Shown one piece after another: positions 24,645-32,604 of a stretch of 44,261 nt of DNA; position 1 is the stretch's first letter; each line of letters opens with the position of its first letter. The notes under the pieces are model-generated. The model was not told where the DNA came from and ran no database searches. It was given only the letters and a program-made list of their open reading frames with translations. This DNA comes from Lysinibacillus sp. (GTDB lineage: Bacteria > Bacillota > Bacilli > Bacillales_A > Planococcaceae), in contig JAPSKP010000022.1 of assembly GCA_031181585.1 (NCBI GenBank), forward strand, positions 1-44,261, given 5' to 3'. The translations under genes and the position numbers were made by a program.

Positions 24645-25369
24645 TATTTACACCTCTTTTATTTGCACATAAATATTAGGTTTCTCTTTAATAGCGGAGA
24701 AAAATCCCTCTCTTATTTTTCATAGGGAAGCCAGCCGCTTATCGGACATTGATCACAATAAGAAAGGCTTGTACTATTATTGACGTTTTGCCTATAGATT
24801 ACCGATGTATAACAGCCTGCCTAAAGAAATTGGTATCAGGGTATCCACCCTTTTACTTGAAGGATGATCTTGATGTAAATTGGTGATTTTTATGAAGTAG
24901 GGATTTCTCCCTCATTGAAGCAGTGCCTTGTAGTAAAAGCAGGTGGAAGGAAACGAACTCAAATTATTTACCAGCAAGTCGAGCCTCTCTCACCTTGGCG
25001 ACTAATCGCTTTATATAGCGGATAAAAAATTATGCCGTATAATACGCGTCTAATTTGCAGCTACCTTTCCTGCGGAGGGCTATATAAAGAAAGATACTAT
25101 TGTTCCAACTTGCAACTAGCTTTATTCCTCTTTTAAATCTTCTGTGAGGAGAAAGAATTAGTTAAAGTAGAGAACTTACATCAATTTTATTAAGAGAGGT
25201 TAATAAATATTACTTAAATTTTCGACATACATTCTATATTTTATTTATACCTCTCTCATACTCTTTACACATAGATAGCCACTGGGCTTTATCATTCTTT
25301 CATAATAGAAAGTGTACAAAGGTTTTTCGGATAAAAAAGCAGATTTCATCCTTTTCTCTTGCCTCTTCA
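24645..25369 (-). other. 725-base gene-free stretch upstream of the EPS sugar genes
   Basis: I see no credible gene on either strand here. It lies between the LCP gene and the membrane dehydratase gene, both on the minus strand. It could hold a second promoter or a structured leader. Visible features: an inverted repeat with 8-bp arms AGAGAGGT/ACCTCTCT at 25193-25256 around an AT-rich centre, and a pairing AAGCC/GGCTT (about 24730-24770) enclosing a smaller CTTAT/ATAAG stem. I could not match it to any riboswitch, to a LoaP-type antitermination site or to the EAR element of B. subtilis eps from memory. No strong -35/-10 pair was found by eye. Confidence 0.5.
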
Positions 25370-26275
25370 TTAAATTTCTAGATGTTCTTGTAAGGTCGTC
25401 TGTATGGATTTCAATTCCACTTCATCCGGCATATAATAATAAATACCTTCCATTCTTGTGTCAGTTCCCTTATTCAAATACAGCTGCTCGATTGTTTGGA
25501 AACTGCCTCCATAATGCTTGCGAACGTTCATCAGTTCATCAAACCGGATATTCATTTCTACATTTTTCTCCAGCGTTTCAAATATGGACTTATAGTTGAA
25601 AATGGTGTTCATCGATAAGCTTTCCTTCAAAACCCCTTGAATGACCTGTTTCTGGCGGTTTTGCCGGCCAAAATCGCCCTGCGGATCTTCATAGCGCATC
25701 CTTACATACTTCAAAGCCTTATTTCCATCCAGCTCAATTTCACCGATTGGAAAATGCTCCCCGTCGTAAGAAAAATCCAGTTCATTGTTCACTGTTATAC
25801 CGCCTACAATATCAATAATTTCCTGAAAGCTTTTCATATTAATTTTGGCTACATAATCAATCGGAATATCTAGTAATTGTTCCACTGTGAGCTTGGACAT
25901 TTCCATCCCACCGTAGGCAAAAGCATGATTGATTTTATCTTTCATGTCAGCTCCAATAATCTCTGTATACGTGTCCCGTGGGATACTTAAAATTTTTGTT
26001 GTACCAAGGGACGGATTGACTGTCAGTACAACCATCGTATCCGAGCGTCCTGCATCCCCCTCTCTTTCATCTACCCCTAAAAGAAGAGCAGAGAAAGGCT
26101 CTTGCTGCTTAACATCTACTAACTCTTCCCGCTCTGCCGGCACTTCTTGTGCAAGGGGGGTATAGAGCTTCTCGGCAGTTATTTTCATATCACTGTAAAC
26201 CTTAACCCCCACACCGACGATGAAGATACAGAGAGTAATTCCAATTACTCCTGCCCATTTTACCCATTTTCTCAT
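25370..26275 (-). CDS. LytR-CpsA-Psr (LCP) family wall-polymer ligase
   Basis: LCP proteins move lipid-linked wall polymers onto peptidoglycan on the outer face of the membrane. The 301-residue product has a short cytoplasmic N-terminus and one membrane segment (about residues 7-28). The LCP domain follows with LLLGVDEREGDAGRSDTMVV (the Arg/Asp lipid-phosphate site), SIPRDTYTEI, DKINHAFAYGG and GNKALKYVRMRYEDPQGDFGRQNRQ, which carries the Arg residues of the catalytic groove. The ATG at 26273-26275 has AGGAGG upstream. Its place in front of the EPS genes suggests that it anchors this polymer to the wall. There is no Lys-rich C-terminal extension. Confidence 0.94.
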   Translation of the reverse strand: MRKWVKWAGVIGITLCIFIVGVGVKVYSDMKITAEKLYTPLAQEVPAEREELVDVKQQEPFSALLLGVDEREGDAGRSDTMVVLTVNPSLGTTKILSIPRDTYTEIIGADMKDKINHAFAYGGMEMSKLTVEQLLDIPIDYVAKINMKSFQEIIDIVGGITVNNELDFSYDGEHFPIGEIELDGNKALKYVRMRYEDPQGDFGRQNRQKQVIQGVLKESLSMNTIFNYKSIFETLEKNVEMNIRFDELMNVRKHYGGSFQTIEQLYLNKGTDTRMEGIYYYMPDEVELKSIQTTLQEHLEI

Positions 26276-26339
26276 CTATATCCTCCTAAAATCTGCTGTT
26301 CCAACTGGAATGTAATGAGTTACTCTTTTAGCCGCCTAT

Positions 26340-27101
26340 CTATAATATCCACCATTTTCTTGTTCGATTTAGGGACGGCTCTTCTATAAGAAGCGGCTTA
26401 TTTTCAATAACTCGTCTGTTATTTTCTAATAGTAAATCAACTGCATTAAGCTCCTTTTTTTTCTCCAAATAATAAAGACCTTCCCGAAAAAGAAAAGGGC
26501 GGGATGTAAGGTTATGAACATCTGATCCATACGTATGAATGAGGTTTGCCTTTAGTAATTCAAATGACAATTTCTGAACCGCGCGCCCAAAATGCCCAGT
26601 CAAACTGCCTGCTGTGAGCTGAGTGACTGCTCCTTCTATCACTAGACGTTCAAGAAGACTCGGATTTTCCATAATTGCTCTATTTCGTTCAGGATGGGCA
26701 ATAATAGGGATCAGGCCTTCTCCAATAAAGGCTCGAATGATATGGGTGGCATAATAGGGAACCGTATGAGAGGGCAATTCTAATAAGAAATAATTTGAGT
26801 GCGCCAATGTGTAAAATTGCTTTTCTCGATAAAGAGATAATATCTCCCCTGTCAACCGGACTTCATGTCCTGTATGAAGTATAAGAGGGATATTCGCCTT
26901 TTCTATTTCTTTTTGTAAAAGAAATAGCTGTTTCTTCACACTTTCTTTTTGAACATGATAATGAGGGTGGGCATAATGAGGCGTGATAATTATTTCTGTA
27001 ATACCTTCTTGTTTAGCAGATACGGCAATCTTTAGTGTTTCCTCTAAGCTATGGGGACCATCATCCACCTGCCAAAGTAAATGGCTATGTAGATCAATCA
27101 T
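26340..27101 (-). CDS. cpsB: PHP-type protein tyrosine phosphatase (CpsB/YwqE)
   Basis: This Mn-dependent phosphatase removes phosphate from the CpsD tyrosine cluster and so cycles polysaccharide synthesis. The 253-residue product opens with MIDLHSHLLWQVDDGPHSLE, with metal ligands His5 and His7 and the DDGP turn. It has IIITPHYAHPHYH, HTGHEVRL, LIPIIAHPERNRAI and HTYGSDVHNL, which complete the PHP ligand set. An ATG at 27099-27101 follows GGAG by about ten bases. It is the first gene of the EPS locus, while the kinase pair is second and third from the end. In many Gram-positive capsule loci the three are adjacent. Confidence 0.94.
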   Translation of the reverse strand: MIDLHSHLLWQVDDGPHSLEETLKIAVSAKQEGITEIIITPHYAHPHYHVQKESVKKQLFLLQKEIEKANIPLILHTGHEVRLTGEILSLYREKQFYTLAHSNYFLLELPSHTVPYYATHIIRAFIGEGLIPIIAHPERNRAIMENPSLLERLVIEGAVTQLTAGSLTGHFGRAVQKLSFELLKANLIHTYGSDVHNLTSRPFLFREGLYYLEKKKELNAVDLLLENNRRVIENKPLLIEEPSLNRTRKWWIL

Positions 27102-27423
27102 GTAAGCATCTCTCCTCTATCGTAAGTAGATAGTACTAATGCCTTTCTTTATGCAGGCCAGTCTTGCTTTATGTACGAAGAGATAAAATACTGTAATAAG
27201 GCCCCACCGTTTCTTTCTTAAAACAAATTTTATTACGTAACACGCTTGATTATATTCAAAAAAATTGGAAATTGGACGCACCTTTAGCAGTAGAAATATA
27301 TTTACCATTTACATATTACTATATACACTTTTAACCAAAATATTCATTTTTACTCAAATAATCGTATTAAACTTTTCTCTTCGCCGCACATCTAAAAATT
27401 CTCTCTTTTATTCATAGGTAAAC
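27102..27423 (-). promoter_or_regulatory. Upstream region of the EPS operon (AT-rich, probable promoter)
   Basis: This AT-rich stretch between the terminator of the SLH-only gene and cpsB should carry the promoter of the EPS operon. A TATAAT lies at 27246-27251 on the minus strand (GAATATAATCAAG), without a convincing -35. A 63-codon frame at 27117-27308 looks like chance and has no known features. The promoter is inferred from position. Confidence 0.35.
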
Positions 27424-27474
27424 AGAAAAAACCCCTACACCGACCCACTTTTAAGTGTCCCGGAATGTAGGGGG
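27424..27474 (-). terminator. Strong terminator of the SLH-only gene
   Basis: On the minus strand CCCCTACA pairs with TGTAGGGG, with an inner CACTT/AAGTG stem, followed by TTTTTTCTGTTT. It begins about 17 bases after the stop at 27491 and should insulate the EPS locus from transcription coming from upstream. Confidence 0.85.
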
Positions 27475-27490
27475 AATTTGTTTTTAATGA

Positions 27491-28138
27491 TTATTTTTTA
27501 GAAATGTCCTCACAGCGTAAGACGAACGAGGCAAGCTGGCCACGCTTTACGGGTGTGTTTGGACTGAATGTTGATTTGGATGTACCTTTTGTGATACCTA
27601 GTTCATATAAAGTGTTAATAAAGTTAAGGTACTCGGAACTTTTCACATCCGTAAACGGTGTCGCAGCGCTTCCTGTCTCTTTGAATTGGAAAGCCTTTAC
27701 GAGGATTTTTGCCATTTGTCCACGTGTTAACGCAGCATTAGGATGAAATGTACCATCCCCGTACCCGCTTAAAACGCCTGCATCAACAAGCGCTGCAATA
27801 CCATGATAGTGGGATTTGCCCGGTGTTACATCGGTAAAACCCGGATTTGGCACATTTGTTGTATCTATATTAAGTATGCTGGTGATAATGCTGGCTACTT
27901 GCCCTCGTGTCACTTGCTCATTAGGCCGGAATGTACCATCTTTATAACCTTTGATGATTTGACGGTCTGCTAATTTGTAAATGCTGGCGGAATGACTATG
28001 TCTATCATTTACATCTTTAAATTTGTAAGCGCCGGGTTTTCCGCCTGCTGGATGGGCATCTACACTGACTGGTATAACAACGGCAGCTGTCATGAGAGAG
28101 GCTGTAGTGGCTAATGCAACAACTTTCTTTCGATTCAT
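27491..28138 (-). CDS. Small secreted protein made only of three SLH domains
   Basis: The start is ATG 28136-28138 with GGAGGG nine bases before; an in-frame TTG eight codons upstream lacks a site. The 215-residue product has a signal peptide (MNRKKVVALATTASLMTAAV, cleavage near VDA-HPAGG). Three SLH repeats then fill the rest: YKFKDVNDRHSHSASIYKLA, FTDVTPGKSHYHGIAALVDA and FTDVKSSEYLNFINTLYELG, each with a TRGQ or KRGQ core. Nothing follows the third SLH except SFVLRCEDISKK. It has no effector domain, so it may be a wall-polymer binding cap, a competitor for SLH sites, or a partner of other surface proteins. It is on the far side of the EPS locus from the other SLH gene. Confidence 0.9.
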   Translation of the reverse strand: MNRKKVVALATTASLMTAAVVIPVSVDAHPAGGKPGAYKFKDVNDRHSHSASIYKLADRQIIKGYKDGTFRPNEQVTRGQVASIITSILNIDTTNVPNPGFTDVTPGKSHYHGIAALVDAGVLSGYGDGTFHPNAALTRGQMAKILVKAFQFKETGSAATPFTDVKSSEYLNFINTLYELGITKGTSKSTFSPNTPVKRGQLASFVLRCEDISKK

Positions 28139-28346
28139 TGGTAATATCCCTCCATAATCCAAAAGTTATCATTAGCATACGCCCTTTTTCTATTACGTGA
28201 GATGCCAAACTGTTAACAATTATATTTCACACAGTAAACTTCGTAATATTCTATCATCTATCCGATATTTATAGTTCAACCCGTCGGCAAACATTTCCAA
28301 GGCAGGATAGGTAAAACTTTATTTTAAAAAACCAGCTGAAAAAATG

Positions 28347-28379
28347 TAAAGACAAAGTCAAGAAACGACTTTGTCTTTA
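28347..28379 (-). terminator. Terminator of yfhO
   Basis: A perfect 13-bp stem (TAAAGACAAAGTC / GACTTTGTCTTTA) with a seven-base loop is followed on the minus strand by CATTTTTTC. It lies about 60 bases after the yfhO stop. The remaining 200 bases up to the SLH-only gene hold no gene I can see and should carry that gene's promoter. Confidence 0.8.
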
Positions 28380-28438
28380 TACGGATCTGTAGTTATTCGA
28401 TCCTATTATTGCTGCTAAAATTTCTTAGAGAATATTTT

Positions 28439-31057
28439 TTACTTCCTTGCTTTCATCCTTCTTCTCCAAACATATATCCCTACAAGCAACAGTGAAATAA
28501 TAGAAATAACGAGGCTTTCTTTGAAGAACGGTGACACATAAGACATTTCGATTTTGTGTTCACCTCGTGAAAGCGGGAAGCCGATAAACGCATGGTTTAC
28601 TTCATAAATATCCTGTTTCTCCCCATCCACTTTCACACTCCATCCCCTGCTGTACGGAATGGACATAAAGAAGATGCTATCTTCGGCAATCGCAACATCC
28701 CCTGATAGTTTGTTACGATGATATGTTATGTTTTCCAGCCCTTGCTGCTGCAGCGTATTGACTCGCTCCTCAAACGGCTCATAGCTGTTACGGTAAATTC
28801 TGATCTCACCAATGTCATACAAGCCAGGCGTCAGCTTGATCTGGATTGTTTCTTTTTCATACATCCACCCTAAGTTAAATGTAAAGGATTCCTTCGGATA
28901 GGACCAGGTCCATTTATTTGCATACTGAAGCATCTCTTTGTCTTGAATCGTGATAGTAAAATCTTTATCCTTAAGCGGCTTTATATCAATTTCTACTATC
29001 AGCTCCCCAGTTGTATCTGTTTTTCTATATGGAACCTCAATGTAGGCATCTTCTTCTACGCTATATGTTTGCCTTTCCATTTTTTCCATATTTACAAGGG
29101 TAACGTCCTCCATACCAGTAAAGAGTGTTTCTACCTCCAATACTCGAGGATCGAACGTAGAAGGCGTTTGTTGAAGCTCCCTATCCTTTACAGTTACTGC
29201 CGAGAGAATCGATTGATCTTTTGCAGGAGTCGATAAGGAATCGAACGTTTCTTCTGTCATCCATGAATCTGAGGGATACGCAAAGCCAATAGGCAGCTTA
29301 TTTTCATTTTGCCGCACATGCCAATTCGTCGTCATATATACTGATTCGTATCCATAAGGCTCATACCATGTCTTCGCCTCACTTACATAAAATTCATTAC
29401 CAAGAGCAGTCTCTAGGTATAAACGATTGTCGTAATTATGATATAGGCTGACTGTTCCTGTCTGGCGGATATTATACTTCTCTTTATACAACTGATGAAG
29501 ATTACGCGGAATGAGACTATGGTAGGTACTGTGCGTCTTCAAGCCGTAATACATGCCTGAATTGTGCTGCATTTTTGGCGAATCCCAAATCGTTCGGCCA
29601 AATTCTTCTTCTAACTGCCTAATTTTATTGGATACTTGCAGTCCCTCATAATGCCCATAGCCGACCGTATCAAAATAATTATCGAATTGCTGTATTCCAT
29701 CCGTCACATCTTCATTGATCTTCGTAAAATAAGCATAGTACTGAAGGGCTCCTGTCCAAATAAGACTTACAATGATGAGTCCGCTCGCAAACGGCCGCCA
29801 CTTTCTTTGTGCTGCCCCGTAAATGACAATTCCTACGATTTCTGCAGCCCCCAGCAGGAGGAGCTTCTGGTCATAATCAACCGCAATCTCCGGACGATCG
29901 GGCCAGCGCCAAAGCATATAGGCTGTCAGTGCCGCGAGAGACAATACAGCAGGCATCCAAACCTTCTTCCGCTCTACTACCTCGTCAAAGAAATAGCCTG
30001 CTATGAAACTGCAAGTAAAGGCGATTAAATAATACCAGCGATTTTGCATCGCAGATAATCCGTTAAATAGAGAGTACATAAAAGGAATAAGATAAAAGCT
30101 CATTACAACGAGTACAAACAGCTTCTTCGGCAGCAGCTCACGCTTGCGAATGCTCCACCCGCTAACAAGGAGCACAAGAACCAGCACTGACATACCGATT
30201 GTATAATTACTATGGTAGGACATGAAAAACAGCTGTGGCACTTTTTCATAAAAAGTGTTCGCAAAAGCTGCTGGAATATCGTAATCCTTGGCCAGCCGGT
30301 CGCTGCTTAAAAACTGATAGACAGCAGGGAAGAAGCTGAAGGCAGCTATTCCAATACTAGCTGTATAACATAACGCCAGCCGAAGTGTATATCTCCCGAA
30401 ATGTCTGATACTTTTTGGTTCATTTAGCTCTGTATATTTGTAAATGGCGTAAATAATAAAGTAAACAGTCGCAATAAAAGCGAAATAAAAATTTGATATT
30501 ACAATGAATGCAAAGGTAAATATAAAGAATAACGGCTTTTTCGTTTTAAGATAATGATGGAACGATAAAATCAGCAGCGGAAGCCAGACAAACGCATCCA
30601 CCATAAAATCAAAAATAAAACTGTAAATGGCGAACGTAGCTGATCCACCGTATAATAGACCGCCAACGATCGATGCTGTAAAGCTGCGTTTTTCATATTG
30701 CAGCAGTAAAAACATAAAGAACATCGCTAAAAATACTTTACCAATGGACAATGGTAAATTCAGCGCTATGACATCTTCAATCGTACCAACGTCAAACAAA
30801 GCCGAAAGTAAAAAGAAAATGGATGTGGAATAATAGTAATTGAACTGTGCAAATAGATCACCGCCAAGCCCGTAGGACCAAGACCAGAAAAAATTTAAAT
30901 CGCGGTATTCATCCGTTAATAAATAACGATAGAAAAGCATCTGCCTTGTCGCATCCGTCCCCCGTGGCGTGAGCGGCAGTTTGGTTAATAGAAAATAAAT
31001 ATGTATGAAAATAGAGCTTATGAGCAGTGTCATACAACCAAGCGTTATTTTTTTCAT
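28439..31057 (-). CDS. yfhO: YfhO-family multi-membrane GT-C glycosyltransferase
   Basis: YfhO proteins take a sugar from an undecaprenyl-phosphate carrier and add it to a polymer outside the cell; in B. subtilis, with CsbB, they glycosylate lipoteichoic acid. The 872-residue product has about a dozen membrane segments in the first 430 residues. A large extracellular region follows (about 430-840), with a last membrane helix (VISIISLLLVGIYVW) and a basic tail RRRMKARK. The N-terminal outer loop PLTPRGTDATRQM contains the Asp expected for a GT-C active site, and YSRGWSVKVDGEKQ near the end is typical of YfhO. It is divergent from the csbB-gtcA pair, with 106 bases between, and the three make a complete set. 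The polymer target here is inferred. Confidence 0.92.
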   Translation of the reverse strand: MKKITLGCMTLLISSIFIHIYFLLTKLPLTPRGTDATRQMLFYRYLLTDEYRDLNFFWSWSYGLGGDLFAQFNYYYSTSIFFLLSALFDVGTIEDVIALNLPLSIGKVFLAMFFMFLLLQYEKRSFTASIVGGLLYGGSATFAIYSFIFDFMVDAFVWLPLLILSFHHYLKTKKPLFFIFTFAFIVISNFYFAFIATVYFIIYAIYKYTELNEPKSIRHFGRYTLRLALCYTASIGIAAFSFFPAVYQFLSSDRLAKDYDIPAAFANTFYEKVPQLFFMSYHSNYTIGMSVLVLVLLVSGWSIRKRELLPKKLFVLVVMSFYLIPFMYSLFNGLSAMQNRWYYLIAFTCSFIAGYFFDEVVERKKVWMPAVLSLAALTAYMLWRWPDRPEIAVDYDQKLLLLGAAEIVGIVIYGAAQRKWRPFASGLIIVSLIWTGALQYYAYFTKINEDVTDGIQQFDNYFDTVGYGHYEGLQVSNKIRQLEEEFGRTIWDSPKMQHNSGMYYGLKTHSTYHSLIPRNLHQLYKEKYNIRQTGTVSLYHNYDNRLYLETALGNEFYVSEAKTWYEPYGYESVYMTTNWHVRQNENKLPIGFAYPSDSWMTEETFDSLSTPAKDQSILSAVTVKDRELQQTPSTFDPRVLEVETLFTGMEDVTLVNMEKMERQTYSVEEDAYIEVPYRKTDTTGELIVEIDIKPLKDKDFTITIQDKEMLQYANKWTWSYPKESFTFNLGWMYEKETIQIKLTPGLYDIGEIRIYRNSYEPFEERVNTLQQQGLENITYHRNKLSGDVAIAEDSIFFMSIPYSRGWSVKVDGEKQDIYEVNHAFIGFPLSRGEHKIEMSYVSPFFKESLVISIISLLLVGIYVWRRRMKARK

Positions 31058-31074
31058 GCTGTCACCTCTCTTTC

Positions 31075-31083
31075 ATTATAACA
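31075..31083 (-). promoter_or_regulatory. Candidate extended -10 promoter of yfhO
   Basis: The minus strand reads TGTTATAAT, an extended -10 with a perfect TATAAT, 17 bases before the yfhO ATG. That spacing makes a very short leader, and a GAGAGGTGA ribosome site lies between. No clear -35 is seen. Confidence 0.4.
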
Positions 31084-31099
31084 AAGCATACAGCCTTGA

Positions 31100-31128
31100 T
31101 TTGCATTATTTCCTGAGAACGATACAAT
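31100..31128 (+). promoter_or_regulatory. Candidate sigma-A promoter of csbB-gtcA
   Basis: TTTGCA and TACAAT are 17 bases apart, giving a start about 30 bases before the csbB ATG. No sigma-B pattern (GTTTAA / GGGTAT) is visible, unlike the B. subtilis csbB promoter. Confidence 0.5.
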
Positions 31129-31163
31129 AGTAATGATTTAATAAAAAATATTGTAGGTGTAAT

Positions 31164-32114
31164 ATGAGATTATCTATAGTTGTACCTTGTTATAATGAAG
31201 AATCAGTGCTGCCAATGTTTTATGAGGTGATTAATAACGTTCTTCAACAGTTAAACACCTCTTACGAAGTAGTATTCGTTAACGATGGCAGTAGAGATAA
31301 AACACAGAATATATTGCAGATGCTTTCAGAACAAGATCACCTGGTAAAATATGTGTCTTTCAGCAAGAACTTTGGAAAAGAGTCTGCTATGCTTGCCGGG
31401 CTTTCCTATGCTTCTGGAGAGTATGTGCTCATCATGGATGCAGATTTACAGCATCCTCCTTCCCTTATTCCGGCAATGCTTGCAAAGGCAGAAGAAGGCT
31501 ATGATCAGGTTATTGCCAAACGGGATCGTTCCGGGGAAAAATTTACCCGTTCCTTCCTGACAAGAATTTATTATAAGCTGATTAACTCCCTTGTTGACGT
31601 CCGGCTTGAAAATGGGATTGGGGATTTCCGCCTGTTGAGCCGGCAGGCAGTCGACGCACTGCTCTCTTTGAAGGAGTATAACCGTTTTTCAAAAGGTTTA
31701 TTTTCGTGGATTGGTTTTAATGAAGCTATTATTGAATATGAGAATATTACCCGTGAAGAGGGTGCGAGCAAATGGTCCTTTGCGAGCCTGCTGAATTATG
31801 GGATTGACGGAGTAATTTCCTTTAATAATAAGCCTCTCCGTATCGCCATCTATCTGGGGCTTACCGTGACATTGCTTGATATTTTATACGTTCTTTATAT
31901 GCTTGTGCAGATTACGATTAAAGGCATTGATGTACCGGGTTATTTTACGACAATTGCTGCTATTTTGCTCGTTGGTGGTTTACAGCTTTTCTTTATGGGG
32001 ATTATCGGTGAATATATTGGCCGTATTTATTATGAAGTGAAAAGACGTCCGCACTATATCGTCGCGAAAACTGCCAATTTTGAAAAGGAGAAACAGCGTG
32101 AAAAGACTTATTAA
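31164..32114 (+). CDS. csbB: GT2 polyprenyl-phosphate glycosyltransferase (CsbB/YkcC type)
   Basis: The enzyme loads a sugar, usually GlcNAc or Glc, on undecaprenyl phosphate at the inner membrane face. The 316-residue product has a GT2 domain with VVPCYNEESVLPMFYEVI, VFVNDGSRDKTQ, FSKNFGKESAMLAGL, and the metal-binding DADLQHPP at about residues 92-99. NGIGDFRLLSRQAV and EYENITREEGASKWSF follow. Two C-terminal membrane helices (about residues 229-250 and 262-285) are typical of DPM-like enzymes. The ATG has AGGTG four bases before it. The 3' end overlaps gtcA by 17 bases. With the GtcA-type protein and YfhO it forms a three-part extracellular glycosylation system. Confidence 0.93.
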   Translation: MRLSIVVPCYNEESVLPMFYEVINNVLQQLNTSYEVVFVNDGSRDKTQNILQMLSEQDHLVKYVSFSKNFGKESAMLAGLSYASGEYVLIMDADLQHPPSLIPAMLAKAEEGYDQVIAKRDRSGEKFTRSFLTRIYYKLINSLVDVRLENGIGDFRLLSRQAVDALLSLKEYNRFSKGLFSWIGFNEAIIEYENITREEGASKWSFASLLNYGIDGVISFNNKPLRIAIYLGLTVTLLDILYVLYMLVQITIKGIDVPGYFTTIAAILLVGGLQLFFMGIIGEYIGRIYYEVKRRPHYIVAKTANFEKEKQREKTY

Positions 32115-32487
32115 CGGCGAGGTGCTTCGCTTTATCATTGTCGGATTTATGAATACCGGCAATTACTATATTCTCTATCTACTATTTTTGCATGTATTCA
32201 AATGGAATTATATGCTTTCCCATATTTTAGCCTTTTTGATCAGCATGGTCGGCTCTTTTTTCCTGAATTCGTATTTTACATACAAAACAAAGCCAACATG
32301 GAAAAAGTTTATGCAGTTTCCGTTGACCTATGTAGTAAATATTTCGGTGACAACTGCAAGCATTTATATTTTAGTGGATGTGCTTAGGTTAAATGAAACG
32401 ATTTCGCCTTTGCTTGCCTCTGTCATCGCCATTCCATTTACTTTCTTCATTTCTAAAAAGATACTAAAAAGCGGACCATCCCAGTAA
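32098..32487 (+). CDS. GtcA-family small membrane protein, putative lipid-sugar flippase
   Basis: GtcA-like proteins have four membrane helices and are thought to flip undecaprenyl-phosphate sugars for teichoic-acid glycosylation. The 129-residue product (GTG 32098-32100, AAGGAG seven bases before; a longer TTG frame from 32080 is less likely) has FIIVGFMNTGNYYILYLLFL, FLISMVGSFFLNSYFTYKTK (the family motif) and QFPLTYVVNISVTTASIYIL. It ends in AIPFTFFISKKILK. It overlaps csbB by 17 bases and should be translated with it. Confidence 0.92.
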   Translation: MKRLINGEVLRFIIVGFMNTGNYYILYLLFLHVFKWNYMLSHILAFLISMVGSFFLNSYFTYKTKPTWKKFMQFPLTYVVNISVTTASIYILVDVLRLNETISPLLASVIAIPFTFFISKKILKSGPSQ

Positions 32488-32499
32488 GGGTCGTCCGCT
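32470..32499 (+). terminator. Hairpin at the end of gtcA
   Basis: AGCGGAC pairs with GTCCGCT, with a CCC/GGG inner stem. It spans the gtcA stop codon and has no U-tract (TAAAATC), so it may be only a partial terminator. The stronger hairpin at 32572-32601 would stop the rest. Confidence 0.3.
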
Positions 32500-32571
32500 A
32501 AAATCAACATATAAACATGGCCTGCAATTACGGAAGGCTTATTCAAAGGCTCCAAGGTATCTTACTCAAAA

Positions 32572-32601
32572 AATGCGGCATTCCCAAAGGAGTGCCGCAT
32601 T
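32572..32601 (-). terminator. Terminator of rny, probably bidirectional
   Basis: AATGCGGCA pairs with TGCCGCATT over a 12-base loop. On the minus strand TTTTTTGAG follows (rny direction), and on the plus strand TTCTTTATTT follows (gtcA direction). It lies between the two convergent genes, three bases from the rny stop. Confidence 0.82.
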
Positions 32602-32604
32602 TCT

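Noticed and set aside
24700-24900. Possible c-di-GMP or other riboswitch in the EPS leader
   Set aside because: Short pairings are visible but none of the conserved core strings that I know of these classes is present.
27117-27308. 63-codon minus-strand frame before cpsB
   Set aside because: No clear ribosome site, AT-rich, odd composition and no family features; it lies in the presumed promoter region of the EPS operon.
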